Notes: generated by a model from the sequence alone, not told the origin. Counted from the stretch's first letter, positions 41,960 through 51,156 are shown. The stretch is DNA of 64,000 nt from an uncultured bacterium (GCA_900548385.1 URKJ01000017.1:1-64000), one strand, 5' to 3'. Numbers and translations: made by a program.

Positions 41960-43333
41960 TCAGCCGTTGTTTTTTGTCTTTTCAAAACTGCCGCTTTTCA
42001 TGACGCGTTCAATGAATCCGGTGTCATAACGGCCTTCGTTGAACTCCTTGGTTCCGGTGATGAACAGATCAAACGGGATCGTTGTGGCGACGCCTTCAAT
42101 GATGTACTCTTCAAGAGCGCGGCGGCATTTGGCGATCGCATCGGCGCGGGTTTCGCCGTGAACGATCAGCTTTGCGATCATGCTGTCGTAATACGGCGGG
42201 ATGCGGTAACCGCAATACGCATGGGAGTCCACACGGACACCGTATCCGCCGGGAGCGGAATAGAAGTCGATTTTGCCCGGATTCGGTGCGAAGTTGCGGT
42301 ACGGGTCTTCCGCGTTGATGCGGCATTCGATGGCGTGGCCGTGCGGAACGATCTGCTTCTGCGTGTACTGAAGTTTGAGTCCGGCGGCAATGCGGATCTG
42401 TTCCTTGATGATGTCCACGCCGGTGACCATTTCGGAGACCGGGTGTTCCACCTGGACGCGGGTGTTCATTTCCATGAAATAGAACTGTTCTTTGGGACCG
42501 AGCAGGAACTCAATCGTTCCGGCGCTGACATATTTGACCGCTTTCGCCGCTTTGACCGCCGCTTCGCCGAGCTTTTTCCGCAGGGCGGGAGAGATGGAGG
42601 GCGAGGGCGATTCTTCGATCAGCTTCTGGTGTCTGCGCTGCATGCTGCAGTCGCGTTCGCCGAGCTGAAGAACGTTGCCGAAATTGTCCGCGAGGATCTG
42701 AACTTCGATATGTTTCGGGTTTTCGATGAATTTTTCGATATAGACATCGCCGTTGCCGAATGCTTTTTCCGCTTCGGTTTTGGCGGAGTGGAAACCCTGA
42801 ATCAGGCTGGCGTCATTGTGGGCGATACGCATGCCGCGTCCGCCGCCGCCCGCCGAAGCCTTGATGATGACGGGATATTCGAGTTTGCGGGCGATGACGA
42901 GCGCCTCTTCTTCCGTTTCGATAACGCCGCCGGAACCGGGAGTGATGGGAACACCTGCTTTGCGCATGGTGTCGCGGGCACAGGCTTTGTCGCCCATTGC
43001 ACGCATCTGTTCCGGAGTGGGGCCGATGAACGTGATGTTGCAGCTTTTGCAGATTTCTGCGAAGTGAACGTTTTCCGCGAGGAAGCCGTATCCGGGATGA
43101 ATGGCGTCGACGTCGCAGATCTCCGCGACGGAGATGATGCGGTCGATGAGCAGATAGCTTTCATTGGACTGTGCCGGACCGATACAGACTGCCTGATCGG
43201 CGAATTTGACGGGCAGGCTGTCTTCATCGGCTTTGGAATAGACGAGGACCGATTTAATGCCGAGCTCTTTGCATGCGCGGATGATCCGCAATGCGATTTC
43301 GCCCCGGTTGGCGATCAAGACCTTATTAAACAT
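41960..43333 (-). CDS. accC: Biotin carboxylase subunit of acetyl-CoA carboxylase
   Basis: A 457-residue ATP-grasp enzyme. It has the start KVLIANRGEIALRIIRACKE, the Gly-rich GGGGRGMRI, ERDCSMQRRHQKLIEE and EMNTRVQVEHPV, all diagnostic. It carboxylates biotin on AccB. The gene lies 29 bp after accB with the usual order. Confidence 0.96.
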   Translation of the reverse strand: MFNKVLIANRGEIALRIIRACKELGIKSVLVYSKADEDSLPVKFADQAVCIGPAQSNESYLLIDRIISVAEICDVDAIHPGYGFLAENVHFAEICKSCNITFIGPTPEQMRAMGDKACARDTMRKAGVPITPGSGGVIETEEEALVIARKLEYPVIIKASAGGGGRGMRIAHNDASLIQGFHSAKTEAEKAFGNGDVYIEKFIENPKHIEVQILADNFGNVLQLGERDCSMQRRHQKLIEESPSPSISPALRKKLGEAAVKAAKAVKYVSAGTIEFLLGPKEQFYFMEMNTRVQVEHPVSEMVTGVDIIKEQIRIAAGLKLQYTQKQIVPHGHAIECRINAEDPYRNFAPNPGKIDFYSAPGGYGVRVDSHAYCGYRIPPYYDSMIAKLIVHGETRADAIAKCRRALEEYIIEGVATTIPFDLFITGTKEFNEGRYDTGFIERVMKSGSFEKTKNNG

Positions 43334-43362
43334 AGAAACAACTCCTGGGCGGGACGCCGCAA

Positions 43363-43827
43363 TTATTCAATGACAAAGAGCGGCTGTCCGTATTCGACGG
43401 GCTGTCCGTTTTCTACGAGGATCTCCTTGATGACGCCGGATTTTTCGGCTTTGATCTCGTTCATGACTTTCATGGCTTCGATGATGCAGACTGTGGTATC
43501 GGGTTCGACTTTGGATCCGACTTTGACGAATGCTTCGACGCCGGGAGCGGAGGAGCGGTAGAATGTTCCGACGATCGGAGAATCAATGGTCTGTTCAGCG
43601 GAGGCCGCCGGAGCCGGTGCGGAAACAGGTGCCGCCGGGGCGGGCGCCGCCGGGACCGGAGAGGCCGGAGCCGCGACAACAGGCGAAAGTGTCTGAGCGA
43701 TGATCGGATTGGCGTTCTGGCCGCCGCGCTTGATGCAGAGATGCATGTCTTCCGCTTCGATCTTGAATTCCGTCAAATCATTTTCCGACATCAGCTTGAC
43801 AATGGTTTTGATTTCTTCGATTTTCAT
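43363..43827 (-). CDS. accB: Biotin carboxyl carrier protein of acetyl-CoA carboxylase
   Basis: A 154-residue protein. The N-terminal helix region is followed by an Ala/Pro-rich linker (about 55-75) and a biotinyl domain with the modified Lys in EAMKVMNEI. The Val in place of the usual second Met keeps the family pattern. It precedes accC and follows aroQ. Confidence 0.95.
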   Translation of the reverse strand: MKIEEIKTIVKLMSENDLTEFKIEAEDMHLCIKRGGQNANPIIAQTLSPVVAAPASPVPAAPAPAAPVSAPAPAASAEQTIDSPIVGTFYRSSAPGVEAFVKVGSKVEPDTTVCIIEAMKVMNEIKAEKSGVIKEILVENGQPVEYGQPLFVIE

Positions 43828-43884
43828 CTTTTTATGAGCCTCTCTTTTGAATCCGACGGACCAGAACGAAACGTTCGTCTGCGT

Positions 43885-44340
43885 TTACCGGGGATTCTCT
43901 TTCTTGCATTCGAGACGACGGACCAAGGCCCGGAAAGCCCATTCGTAGCCATCCGCACCCAGGCCCACGACCTGACCCACGCATACAGGCGCCGTAACGG
44001 AATGATTCCGGAACTCCTCACGCGTGTGTATATTGCTTATATGTACTTCGATCGCCGGGAGCTGCACCGCTTCCAACGCATCGCGGACGGCGACACTGGT
44101 GTGTGTATACGCCGCCGGATTGATCACGATTCCATCGGTCCCGTTGAAAAGCGTTTCGCCGATGCGGTCCACCAGCGCGCCTTCGCTGTTGCTCTGGAAA
44201 AAGTCCATTTCCACACCCAGCTCCTCCGCGACTTTGCGCAGGCGTGCTTCAATCTCCGTCAAAGTGACGGTCCCGTACACTTCCACCTTGCGGCGGCCGA
44301 GAAGATTCAGGTTGGGTCCATTGATAACTAATACTTTCAT
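43885..44340 (-). CDS. aroQ: Type II 3-dehydroquinate dehydratase
   Basis: A 151-residue AroQ. NGPNLNLLGRRKVEVYG is the active-site entrance with the Arg and Tyr. NPAAYTHTSVAVRDAL and EVHISNIHTREEFR carry the catalytic His region. It makes 3-dehydroshikimate in the shikimate path. It lies 57 bp upstream of accB, as in several Firmicutes. The start lies near the divergent TtcA-like gene. Confidence 0.95.
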   Translation of the reverse strand: MKVLVINGPNLNLLGRRKVEVYGTVTLTEIEARLRKVAEELGVEMDFFQSNSEGALVDRIGETLFNGTDGIVINPAAYTHTSVAVRDALEAVQLPAIEVHISNIHTREEFRNHSVTAPVCVGQVVGLGADGYEWAFRALVRRLECKKENPR

Positions 44341-44467
44341 AATGGCTTTAATATACTGCTCATTTCCGGGAAACGCAAATTTTTTTTTCGTTCCGTGCGG
44401 TTTCTCCTTTGATTTTTTTTATTTCCGGTGTAACTTTCCGCTCAAAAACAGTCGTGGATTTTCTGAA

Positions 44468-45217
44468 ATGGATGTGCTGAACAAGATTTACAAACTGACC
44501 GGAGCGGCGATCGGAGACTATTCGATGATCCGGAACGGCGATTCGATCCTTGCCGGGGTTTCGGGCGGCAAGGACAGTATGCTGCTGCTCCATGTTCTTG
44601 CCCGGCTGCGCCGCCGGGCCCCGGTGCGTTTCTCGTTGACCGCCGTTACGTTCGATCCCGGTTTTCCCGGATTCGACGCAGACGGCACGAAACGTTTCTG
44701 CGAGGAACTGGAGGTGCCGCACCATGTCATCCGGCTGAATGTGCAGAATGTGATTGAACGGACCGGAACGGCTGCACGTCCCTGCATTCTCTGTTCGCGT
44801 CTCCGGCGCGGGCATCTCTACGCTTTGGCAAAACGGCTCGGCTGCAACAAACTTGCGCTCGGGCAGCATCTGGATGATATTGCGGTTTCGTTTCTGATCA
44901 GCTGCTGCCGCGGCGGAGGACTGACAACCATGGGCCCCAACGTTCCCTCCGATGACGCCGCGATCCGCGTGATCCGTCCGTTCGCGTATGTCGAGGAGAA
45001 GATGACCGTTCGGGCTGCCGCCATGCTTCAAATCCCGCCGCGCGGCGAGTGTATCTACAAACGGCAGCTGGAGGAATCCGGCGACCGTGCTTATTTCAAG
45101 CGCCAGCTCCGGGAGATGGAACGGCATATTCCGAATCTGCTGCCGAATATCCTGCATTCTCTTTCCGACGTCCGCCCGTCTTATCTGCTGGACCGCAGAT
45201 TTCTGGAGCTGGAGTGA
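44468..45217 (+). CDS. TtcA-like tRNA sulfurtransferase (PP-loop ATPase)
   Basis: A 249-residue protein. The PP-loop SGGKDSMLLLHVL and the CILCSRLRRGHLY motif (CxxC of the iron-sulfur/tRNA thiolation site) are strongly TtcA-like. LGQHLDDIAVSFL takes the place of the usual HHRDD. TtcA makes 2-thiocytidine at position 32 of some tRNAs. The frame is open from 44024, but that part overlaps aroQ, so the ATG at 44468 is chosen; the ribosome site is weak (GAAA). Confidence 0.8.
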   Translation: MDVLNKIYKLTGAAIGDYSMIRNGDSILAGVSGGKDSMLLLHVLARLRRRAPVRFSLTAVTFDPGFPGFDADGTKRFCEELEVPHHVIRLNVQNVIERTGTAARPCILCSRLRRGHLYALAKRLGCNKLALGQHLDDIAVSFLISCCRGGGLTTMGPNVPSDDAAIRVIRPFAYVEEKMTVRAAAMLQIPPRGECIYKRQLEESGDRAYFKRQLREMERHIPNLLPNILHSLSDVRPSYLLDRRFLELE

Positions 45218-45221
45218 TGGA

Positions 45222-46061
45222 TTACTTCATCCACCAGCCGGACTCATCGACGCTCTGAGTATTGGAATAAGCGAATGCTTTCTGGGAACGGGACCACAGC
45301 CGGAATTGTTCCGGGGATCCGGAAGGTCCTTGAAAACTTGCAACGTGGCCGTCGAAAAACATTACGTTGGCTGTATTCTGATGCCAGTTGTACAGCGTTC
45401 CGCCCGTGGCAACGCCGCCGCTGCTGCTTGCCGGAGCCAGAACGTAACTGCCGGATGGCTTGCCGCCAATATCATTGCCACGGGTATCCGCAACCGCCAG
45501 TTTCCGGGATGGCTGACGGATTCCGGAAAGGCGTACCCGCGGGTATGTCCGGGCAGGATGCAAATTGCGCCCGCCCTGTACGAAATAGTTCATTCCGTAG
45601 CCGCCGTATGCCATGTGCCAGAGATCGTTTCCGGAGTTTTCCAGAAAAAACTCTGCTTTTCCTGTGGTCATTGAATAGGCGTCCCGGACGCAGTAACATC
45701 CCCGGCTGAGAACTTCCGGACAAGTCAGTTCCCTGCCGTTCCGGATATGGCCTTCATAGAGCAGCAGGGAAGACCAGCCCATTTTTTTACCTGTACCGTC
45801 AGGGGAATTATCGTTTGACATGACGCCGGGAACAAACCCGTCATAGGAATCCGCGTAAGAAATCAATGCCGTGTTGACGTTCCGGATATTGCTGACGCAT
45901 TGGATCGTCCGGGCTTTATTCCTGGCACTGTTCAGTGCAGGCGCCAGCATGCTTGCGAGGATGGCGATGATCGCAATCGTTACGAGGAGTTCCACAAGGG
46001 TGAACCGGCGGCAGGCGGTGACGCCGGGCAACGGCGATTTAACGGACCATATCTGTTTCAT
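45222..46061 (-). CDS. Pseudopilin-like protein with H-X9-DG motif
   Basis: A 279-residue protein. A leader of about 19 residues precedes FTLVELLVTIAIIAILASML. The tail has a perfect H-X9-DG (HQNTANVMFFDG). It follows the GH39-like enzyme by 22 bp on the same strand, so here the enzyme comes first. The pair is divergent from an AraC regulator. Confidence 0.88.
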   Translation of the reverse strand: MKQIWSVKSPLPGVTACRRFTLVELLVTIAIIAILASMLAPALNSARNKARTIQCVSNIRNVNTALISYADSYDGFVPGVMSNDNSPDGTGKKMGWSSLLLYEGHIRNGRELTCPEVLSRGCYCVRDAYSMTTGKAEFFLENSGNDLWHMAYGGYGMNYFVQGGRNLHPARTYPRVRLSGIRQPSRKLAVADTRGNDIGGKPSGSYVLAPASSSGGVATGGTLYNWHQNTANVMFFDGHVASFQGPSGSPEQFRLWSRSQKAFAYSNTQSVDESGWWMK

Positions 46062-46083
46062 TTTTCATTCCTCAATAATCTGT

Positions 46084-47910
46084 TTACTTCCGGATCAGGT
46101 AGGTGATGCCGTCGGTTGCGGTGACGGTATCCGGACATGCAAGTTTCCGTCCGAGATAATCGAATGCTTCCCGGACTGCAAACGGGGGACGGACCGGATG
46201 TTCCTTCCCGGCAGTCCAATAGGCGTGGACAACAGCTCCGTCGGGACGTTTCCAGTGCGCATGGTAAAGGCCGTTTTTCTCCACCATGACGGGACGGCTT
46301 GAGCCTTCCGGGCACATCCGGATCAGGAAACGATAAGCGGTAAACGCATCGCGCGGCGAGTAATCGCGATGAACAATACCGAAATGAGCGCCGCTGTTGA
46401 ATTCTGAGGTTTCCTCTGCACGGAATTTGTACCAGAATATTTTTTCGGTGCCGGCGGCCAGAAGGCAGAGATAAGCGCGCGGCAGAAATTTGCCCTGTAT
46501 TTCCTGAGAAATCCCGTTCTGCCAGAAATTGACATCTGCAATCATTCCGCCTTTAAGATCGCTGTTGAACGTGTATACTCCGGTTACGGGGGCGCAGAAG
46601 TCTTTGTTCTCCTGAAGATAGAGCGGGATCAGCCTGTCGCCGGGTTTCAGATTCCCGGTGGAAAGATACCGGTCACTGCCGCGCTGACGGACCGCCGGCA
46701 GTTTTTGTCCGGGGGCGGGTTTGATCGTTCCGCCGCCTGGAACTTTATCGTTCCAGGTGGTCAGATAGTTGATATGGAGATCCTGAAGAATGGATTTTTC
46801 GGGGGCGGGGATTTGTTTCCATACACCATTGCCGTCGCGTTTTGCATCGCAGTAAAACGGAAGACCGAAACTGTGGATCAGAATTCCGCCCCGCCGGACG
46901 TAATCGACGATTTCCCGGATGTATTTCCGGGGAAATGCCTGTGTAAGCGTCGGCACGAGAAGCGGATATTGTTTGACATCCAGCGTTTTCAGATCCTCGT
47001 ATGAGATTTCGACCCGTTTGGGAAAAACGCCTGCCGTATAGTCTTGCGGTTCCGTTCCTTTTCCCCGGAATCCTTCCAGGTCACGGTTGCGGATGATGGC
47101 AAGTCCTGCGGTTTCCGGAGTCAGATTGAATTCTTTCAGAGCCGCCCGCAATACTTCCGGGCGCAGAATCGGCGGAAAACGGTGTGTCGGCCAGCTGAAT
47201 TCCGTAACCCAGACCGGTTTTCTGATACCGTATTTTTTCAGAAGCGCAAACAGCGGATCCATCAGCTCTTTCATTTTTTCCGGGGGCGAGTGGGTGAGAT
47301 AGGGATGAACGTTCATTACGTCGAACCAGTCTGCCGCTCCGGCTTTCAGGCATGCTTCAATGTAGGGAATCGGAACGCCGGAGGTTCCCGTGAACACCAC
47401 CCGGATTTCCGGATCAATTTTTTTGATTTCCTCATGTGCGGCTTTCAGGATTTGAAGATACTGTTCCGGTTCCAGTTTCGAGCCCGGTTTTTCATTGATA
47501 TTCGCTTCGTTCCAGATTTCCCAGTACCGGAACTGTTTTTCATAGCGGGAAACGGTACGGCGGACATAGTCGCGCCATTTGTCGAGATGCTGGTATACGG
47601 GATGTCCCCATGGAACATCGTAGGCGAGAATCGGCAGAATGTCGATGTCATGTTTCTTTGCCGTTTCCGCCACGAGATCCAGCTTTGAATAATCCCAGCG
47701 CCCCTGTTCCGGTTCCGCCTGAGCCCAGGTGAATCCGTTGCGCACCCATCGGATTCCCGCCGGTTTGAGAACCGTGAATTTCGGTTCCGCCAGTTTCCAT
47801 TGTTCTCCTTTGCAGATATGGGCGCATATTCCATAGGGAGAATCGGAGGTGTCCGCCGCAAGATTCAGCATGAATGCGGCAGCCAATAAGAGTGGCAGTT
47901 TTCTGTTCAT
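46084..47910 (-). CDS. Secreted clan-A glycoside hydrolase (GH39/GH5-like)
   Basis: A 608-residue protein with a signal peptide (about 1-18). The TIM barrel (about 25-260) has the acid/base E135 in WEIWNEAN and the nucleophile E237 in VWVTEFSW, as expected for retaining clan GH-A enzymes. The middle part (about 310-400) resembles a glutamine-amidotransferase-like or trimerisation domain of beta-galactosidases (VRRGGILIHSFGLPF), and the end is beta-rich. Substrate is unknown. It heads a minus-strand operon with a pseudopilin. Confidence 0.8.
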   Translation of the reverse strand: MNRKLPLLLAAAFMLNLAADTSDSPYGICAHICKGEQWKLAEPKFTVLKPAGIRWVRNGFTWAQAEPEQGRWDYSKLDLVAETAKKHDIDILPILAYDVPWGHPVYQHLDKWRDYVRRTVSRYEKQFRYWEIWNEANINEKPGSKLEPEQYLQILKAAHEEIKKIDPEIRVVFTGTSGVPIPYIEACLKAGAADWFDVMNVHPYLTHSPPEKMKELMDPLFALLKKYGIRKPVWVTEFSWPTHRFPPILRPEVLRAALKEFNLTPETAGLAIIRNRDLEGFRGKGTEPQDYTAGVFPKRVEISYEDLKTLDVKQYPLLVPTLTQAFPRKYIREIVDYVRRGGILIHSFGLPFYCDAKRDGNGVWKQIPAPEKSILQDLHINYLTTWNDKVPGGGTIKPAPGQKLPAVRQRGSDRYLSTGNLKPGDRLIPLYLQENKDFCAPVTGVYTFNSDLKGGMIADVNFWQNGISQEIQGKFLPRAYLCLLAAGTEKIFWYKFRAEETSEFNSGAHFGIVHRDYSPRDAFTAYRFLIRMCPEGSSRPVMVEKNGLYHAHWKRPDGAVVHAYWTAGKEHPVRPPFAVREAFDYLGRKLACPDTVTATDGITYLIRK

Positions 47911-47967
47911 TTTGTCATAAGGTCCTGTTTTGTTGATTTTTGTGAGGATAGCCGTTTCCTTATTTTA

Positions 47968-47996
47968 ATTATACAATAAAACGGTTTGAAAAACAA
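47968..47996 (-). promoter_or_regulatory. Promoter of the GH39-like operon
   Basis: Reading the minus strand, TTGTTT (47996-47991), 17 bp, TATAAT (47973-47968). The -10 region shares the 17-nt block TTTTATTGTATAATTAA with the promoters at 32722 and 49030. The poor -35 hexamer fits a promoter that needs an activator. Confidence 0.65.
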
Positions 47997-48019
47997 CGGT
48001 TTCCCCATTATATTTACTT

Positions 48020-48050
48020 TTGAAAAAAGATAAATATATTTGAAAAACAG
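48020..48050 (+). promoter_or_regulatory. Direct repeats near the AraC gene start
   Basis: TTGAAAAAAGA (48020-48030) and TTGAAAAACAG (48040-48050) are 20 bp apart on the same face of the helix. A further TTGAAAAACA lies at 47986-47995 and ACGGTTT occurs at 47981 and 47996. Direct repeats at such spacing are typical AraC-family sites. Confidence 0.5.
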
Positions 48051-48056
48051 AAGAAT

Positions 48057-48971
48057 ATGGAAAAACTTGCCGATCCGTCAATTTTTGATCATTCTCCGTT
48101 GAAGATGACTTTCAACAGAGAGGGGCTCCGTCATTACCACACAATGTCCCAAAGCGGCATCCGGCGCGTTTTCCTGCTTCCGTCTCAAGGGAATGGACAG
48201 CCGCTTTATGTTGTAGCTCTCTTTCGCGGAAAGGTTGATACCCGTTATCATTACCGTCAGGAAAAGGATCCGGGGCTTGGAGTCGAATATATCCGGGAGG
48301 GACGGCTTGCCGTCCGGCAGCAGGACCGCTGTTATCTGCTGGAGCCCGGAGAGGTGTTTCTTCTTCTTCCGGGAGAAAACAATGAAGTCATGACGCCGCC
48401 GGGCGGTTACTGTGTCAAAGATTCCTTCCATGTACAGGGAAAGTTGTTGAAACCGTTTCTGGCGGCAACGGGGCTTGACCGCCGGGATTGCATCTGCAAT
48501 TTCGACTGGCTCCGGCTTGAACAGATTATCGACCGTCTGGAGGAGCTTTCCGGAGATGGTTCGGACGGAACAGCGGCGGAGAACAGTATCCTGACGTATG
48601 AACTGTTGGAACTTCTGGCTTATCCGGCTGAAGCGGCGAAACCGGAGCAGGAGATCATCCGTCTGCTGGATTTTATGCGCAATAATTTGAAGAAGCCGCT
48701 TTCCGTGGAGGCTTTGATCCGGGAAAGCGGATGTTCCAGAATGTCGCTGAACAGAAAATTCCGGATGGCCTGCGGGAAAACCCCGCATCAGATGCTGATT
48801 GAACTGCGGATGAAAGAGGCGGCAAAGCTGCTGGTTTCCGGAAAACGGTTTTCCATCAAGGAGATCGCCCAGATGACCGGATATCAGGATCTGATGAATT
48901 TTTCCACAGCGTTCCGCCGTTTTTACGGAGCATGTCCGCGGGAATACCGCCGGATGAAGAACCGCAGTTGA
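48057..48971 (+). CDS. AraC-family transcriptional regulator
   Basis: A 304-residue protein. A cupin-like N-terminal sensor (about 50-160; RQQDRCYLLEPGEVFLLLPG) is followed by two C-terminal helix-turn-helix units (about 205-300; SVEALIRESGCSRMSLNRKF, then SIKEIAQMTGYQDLMNFSTA). Such proteins usually activate sugar-use genes. It is divergent from the GH39-like operon across 146 bp that holds direct repeats, so it probably activates that operon. The ribosome site is weak. Confidence 0.88.
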   Translation: MEKLADPSIFDHSPLKMTFNREGLRHYHTMSQSGIRRVFLLPSQGNGQPLYVVALFRGKVDTRYHYRQEKDPGLGVEYIREGRLAVRQQDRCYLLEPGEVFLLLPGENNEVMTPPGGYCVKDSFHVQGKLLKPFLAATGLDRRDCICNFDWLRLEQIIDRLEELSGDGSDGTAAENSILTYELLELLAYPAEAAKPEQEIIRLLDFMRNNLKKPLSVEALIRESGCSRMSLNRKFRMACGKTPHQMLIELRMKEAAKLLVSGKRFSIKEIAQMTGYQDLMNFSTAFRRFYGACPREYRRMKNRS

Positions 48972-49029
48972 GAAGAGCGTTTATTTAAGGTTTCGGAAAA
49001 TATTTTTCAAAAATTTTTATTTCAGGGGG

Positions 49030-49058
49030 TTGACATTTTTTCTGTTTTGTTGTATAAT
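49030..49058 (+). promoter_or_regulatory. Consensus sigma-70 promoter of the fourth co-directional cassette
   Basis: TTGACA (49030-49035), 17 bp, TATAAT (49053-49058). The spacer and -10 region nearly repeat the promoter at 32722. The leader to the ATG at 49081 would be only about 16 nt. Confidence 0.85.
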
Positions 49059-49080
49059 TAATGTATAAAATAAACAACGA

Positions 49081-50280
49081 ATGGTGTACATGGTTTATAC
49101 AAAATCAACAGTTTGCTCACCAAGAGAGCAGGTGATCCGGAATGTGATGGAGCTGATCCGGCAGGGGAGTCTTTCGCCGGATTCGGAAGTTCCGGCGGAA
49201 ACTTTGCTGGCGGAGCAGTTCGGAGTTTCGCGCGGAACGGTCCGTTCGGGACTGGCGGTGCTCGCCGCACGCGGCGTGATCGAAAAGCGCGGACGGCGTA
49301 TGCATGTCGCCGCAAAGGCGGCGGGCGGTGGTTCTCTGCTGATGAACCGGACGATCATCCTGCTTGGTTTTGCGGATAAAGACGAGGCGATCCGTAAACG
49401 GAATTCCGGTTTCATGGATGCGATTCCCGCCGGGGCGTTGGAAGAAGTCATGGAGCGGGATATGCATTCTCTCTGGCTGAATGTTGCCCGGCTTCAGGGC
49501 GGGGAAATTGATGAGCTCATGTCGATCCGTCCGGGCGGTATTCTGCTGTTTTCGCCAGTGCGCCCGGCATCCGTATTTGAAAACGCTGTGCGGCGCTTGT
49601 CCGTTTCCGGGATTCCGATGGTCACTTCCGTTCAGGGAAGCCTCGGCGAGGGAGTCGATCATGTATTGCCCGATCACGCGGAAGGCGCGCGGCTGCTGAC
49701 CCGTGAACTGCTGTCGCGCGGCTGCCGGCGCATTCTCTGCTATCTGCCGCGTACGCGTACGGAATACTGGGTCACCGCCCGTTACCGCGGTTACTGCACG
49801 GCGATGCGGGAGGCGGGTCTCACGCCGGAACCTCTGCCGGAAACCTGTTACTGGGGATATGACTATGACGGAGCGGACGCCTGGAAAGAAAGTTGTTTTC
49901 AGAAGGAGGTCCGTTTGGCGGCGGGGTATCTGCTGGACTGGTTCAAGCCCGGAGCGTTTTGCCCGGATGCGATTCTGGCAAAGACCGACTGGGATGTGCC
50001 GGTTCTTGCGGCGGCTCTGCGTCTGCTCGGCCGGGAACCCGGCAGGGATGTGACGATTGCGGGTTACGACAATAAAATCAAGTTCAACGGCTGGAGCAGA
50101 CTGGAGCCTTATATCCCGCCTCTGACGGTGGATAAACGCAATGGCGAAATCGGGCGTCGCATGGCGACCCGTTTGCTGACGCATATTGAGAATCCGGAGA
50201 GTTGGAGACCGGAGAATATTCTGGTTGCTCCCGGACTGATTGAGACGGAGTCTGTAAAAGATCCCGTCGTCATACGGTAG
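49081..50280 (+). CDS. GntR-type regulator with LacI-like sensor domain, AraR-like
   Basis: A 399-residue protein: GntR winged helix (about 10-80; SEVPAETLLAEQFGVSRGTV, EKRGRRMHV) and a LacI/GalR-type sensor (from about 95; HVLPDHAEGARLL and the late VTIAGYDNK motif). It resembles the arabinose repressor design. No ribosome site is visible, and the ATG lies about 16 nt after the predicted transcript start, so leaderless-like initiation is possible. A second Met is at 49090. It is followed by a pseudopilin and two beta-helix proteins. Confidence 0.85.
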   Translation: MVYMVYTKSTVCSPREQVIRNVMELIRQGSLSPDSEVPAETLLAEQFGVSRGTVRSGLAVLAARGVIEKRGRRMHVAAKAAGGGSLLMNRTIILLGFADKDEAIRKRNSGFMDAIPAGALEEVMERDMHSLWLNVARLQGGEIDELMSIRPGGILLFSPVRPASVFENAVRRLSVSGIPMVTSVQGSLGEGVDHVLPDHAEGARLLTRELLSRGCRRILCYLPRTRTEYWVTARYRGYCTAMREAGLTPEPLPETCYWGYDYDGADAWKESCFQKEVRLAAGYLLDWFKPGAFCPDAILAKTDWDVPVLAAALRLLGREPGRDVTIAGYDNKIKFNGWSRLEPYIPPLTVDKRNGEIGRRMATRLLTHIENPESWRPENILVAPGLIETESVKDPVVIR

Positions 50281-50313
50281 AACGGAACAACAAGATCAAG
50301 GAGAGTGTGCATC

Positions 50314-51141
50314 ATGAAGAACGCCGCCGGGGATTTTCTGTACGGGAATACAGTTCCGTATTCGGAGAGGAACGGGATGAGAAAGAGGATATTTACCATT
50401 GTAGAACTCCTCATCGTTATTGCGATAATCGCAGTTCTTGCAGCGATGCTGCTTCCTGCGCTGAACAAGGCGCGGGACCGCGCCCGCGCTGCGCAGTGTC
50501 TGAATCAGCTCAGGCAGAATACGCTTGACATTATCAGTTATGCGGATGATTACGGCGGTTACGCGCCGATCTGCACCAAACTCGACGGCTACAATTATTC
50601 ATGGGCACGACTGCTTTGGAAGATGGGATATTCCAAGCCGCAGATGTTCGTTTGTCCCGCCGCACACGGCTACAACCGGGGAAAAGAACTGCTCGGTCCC
50701 AAGTTCAATAACGACGGCAACAACTGGACCGCCGGGTGTCATTACGGAATGAATCAGTATTTCGGGACCTACGGAAAAGGCAACCGTTATTTTTATCTTC
50801 CGGATGAAGAGGCGGAACTTCTCAGCATGATCCGGCATTACTTCCCGCTTCGGGTGACCCGCAGGGCGTCGGAAACGATCCTGCTGGCGGATTCTGTGGT
50901 CGCCCATGGCAAAACGGGAATCCCGGACATTGAAACTTACGGCGTGCCGTTCGGGACCCCGGCGCTTTCCCGCTCGAAAACTGTGCTGGACAACTGCCCT
51001 TATATGATTGATTCCCGTCACTCCGGCGCCGGGAATGTGTCGTTTGTGGACGGGCATATTGAGACCCGCCGCAATGCCCTTTACTATTATCAGGTGACGA
51101 CCAAGCTCGACCGCTTCTTCCTGCCGACGTTCAATCAGTAA
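50314..51141 (+). CDS. Pseudopilin-like protein with H-X9-DG motif
   Basis: A 275-residue protein with FTIVELLIVIAIIAVLAAML after a leader, and a perfect tail H-X9-DG (HSGAGNVSFVDG). AAGGAG (50298-50303) supports the ATG at 50314. GGAG at 50364 also supports a Met at 50377 that gives a shorter, more typical leader. It stands between the GntR regulator and the beta-helix pair. Confidence 0.88.
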   Translation: MKNAAGDFLYGNTVPYSERNGMRKRIFTIVELLIVIAIIAVLAAMLLPALNKARDRARAAQCLNQLRQNTLDIISYADDYGGYAPICTKLDGYNYSWARLLWKMGYSKPQMFVCPAAHGYNRGKELLGPKFNNDGNNWTAGCHYGMNQYFGTYGKGNRYFYLPDEEAELLSMIRHYFPLRVTRRASETILLADSVVAHGKTGIPDIETYGVPFGTPALSRSKTVLDNCPYMIDSRHSGAGNVSFVDGHIETRRNALYYYQVTTKLDRFFLPTFNQ

Positions 51142-51156
51142 AAAGGAAAGTGCCGT

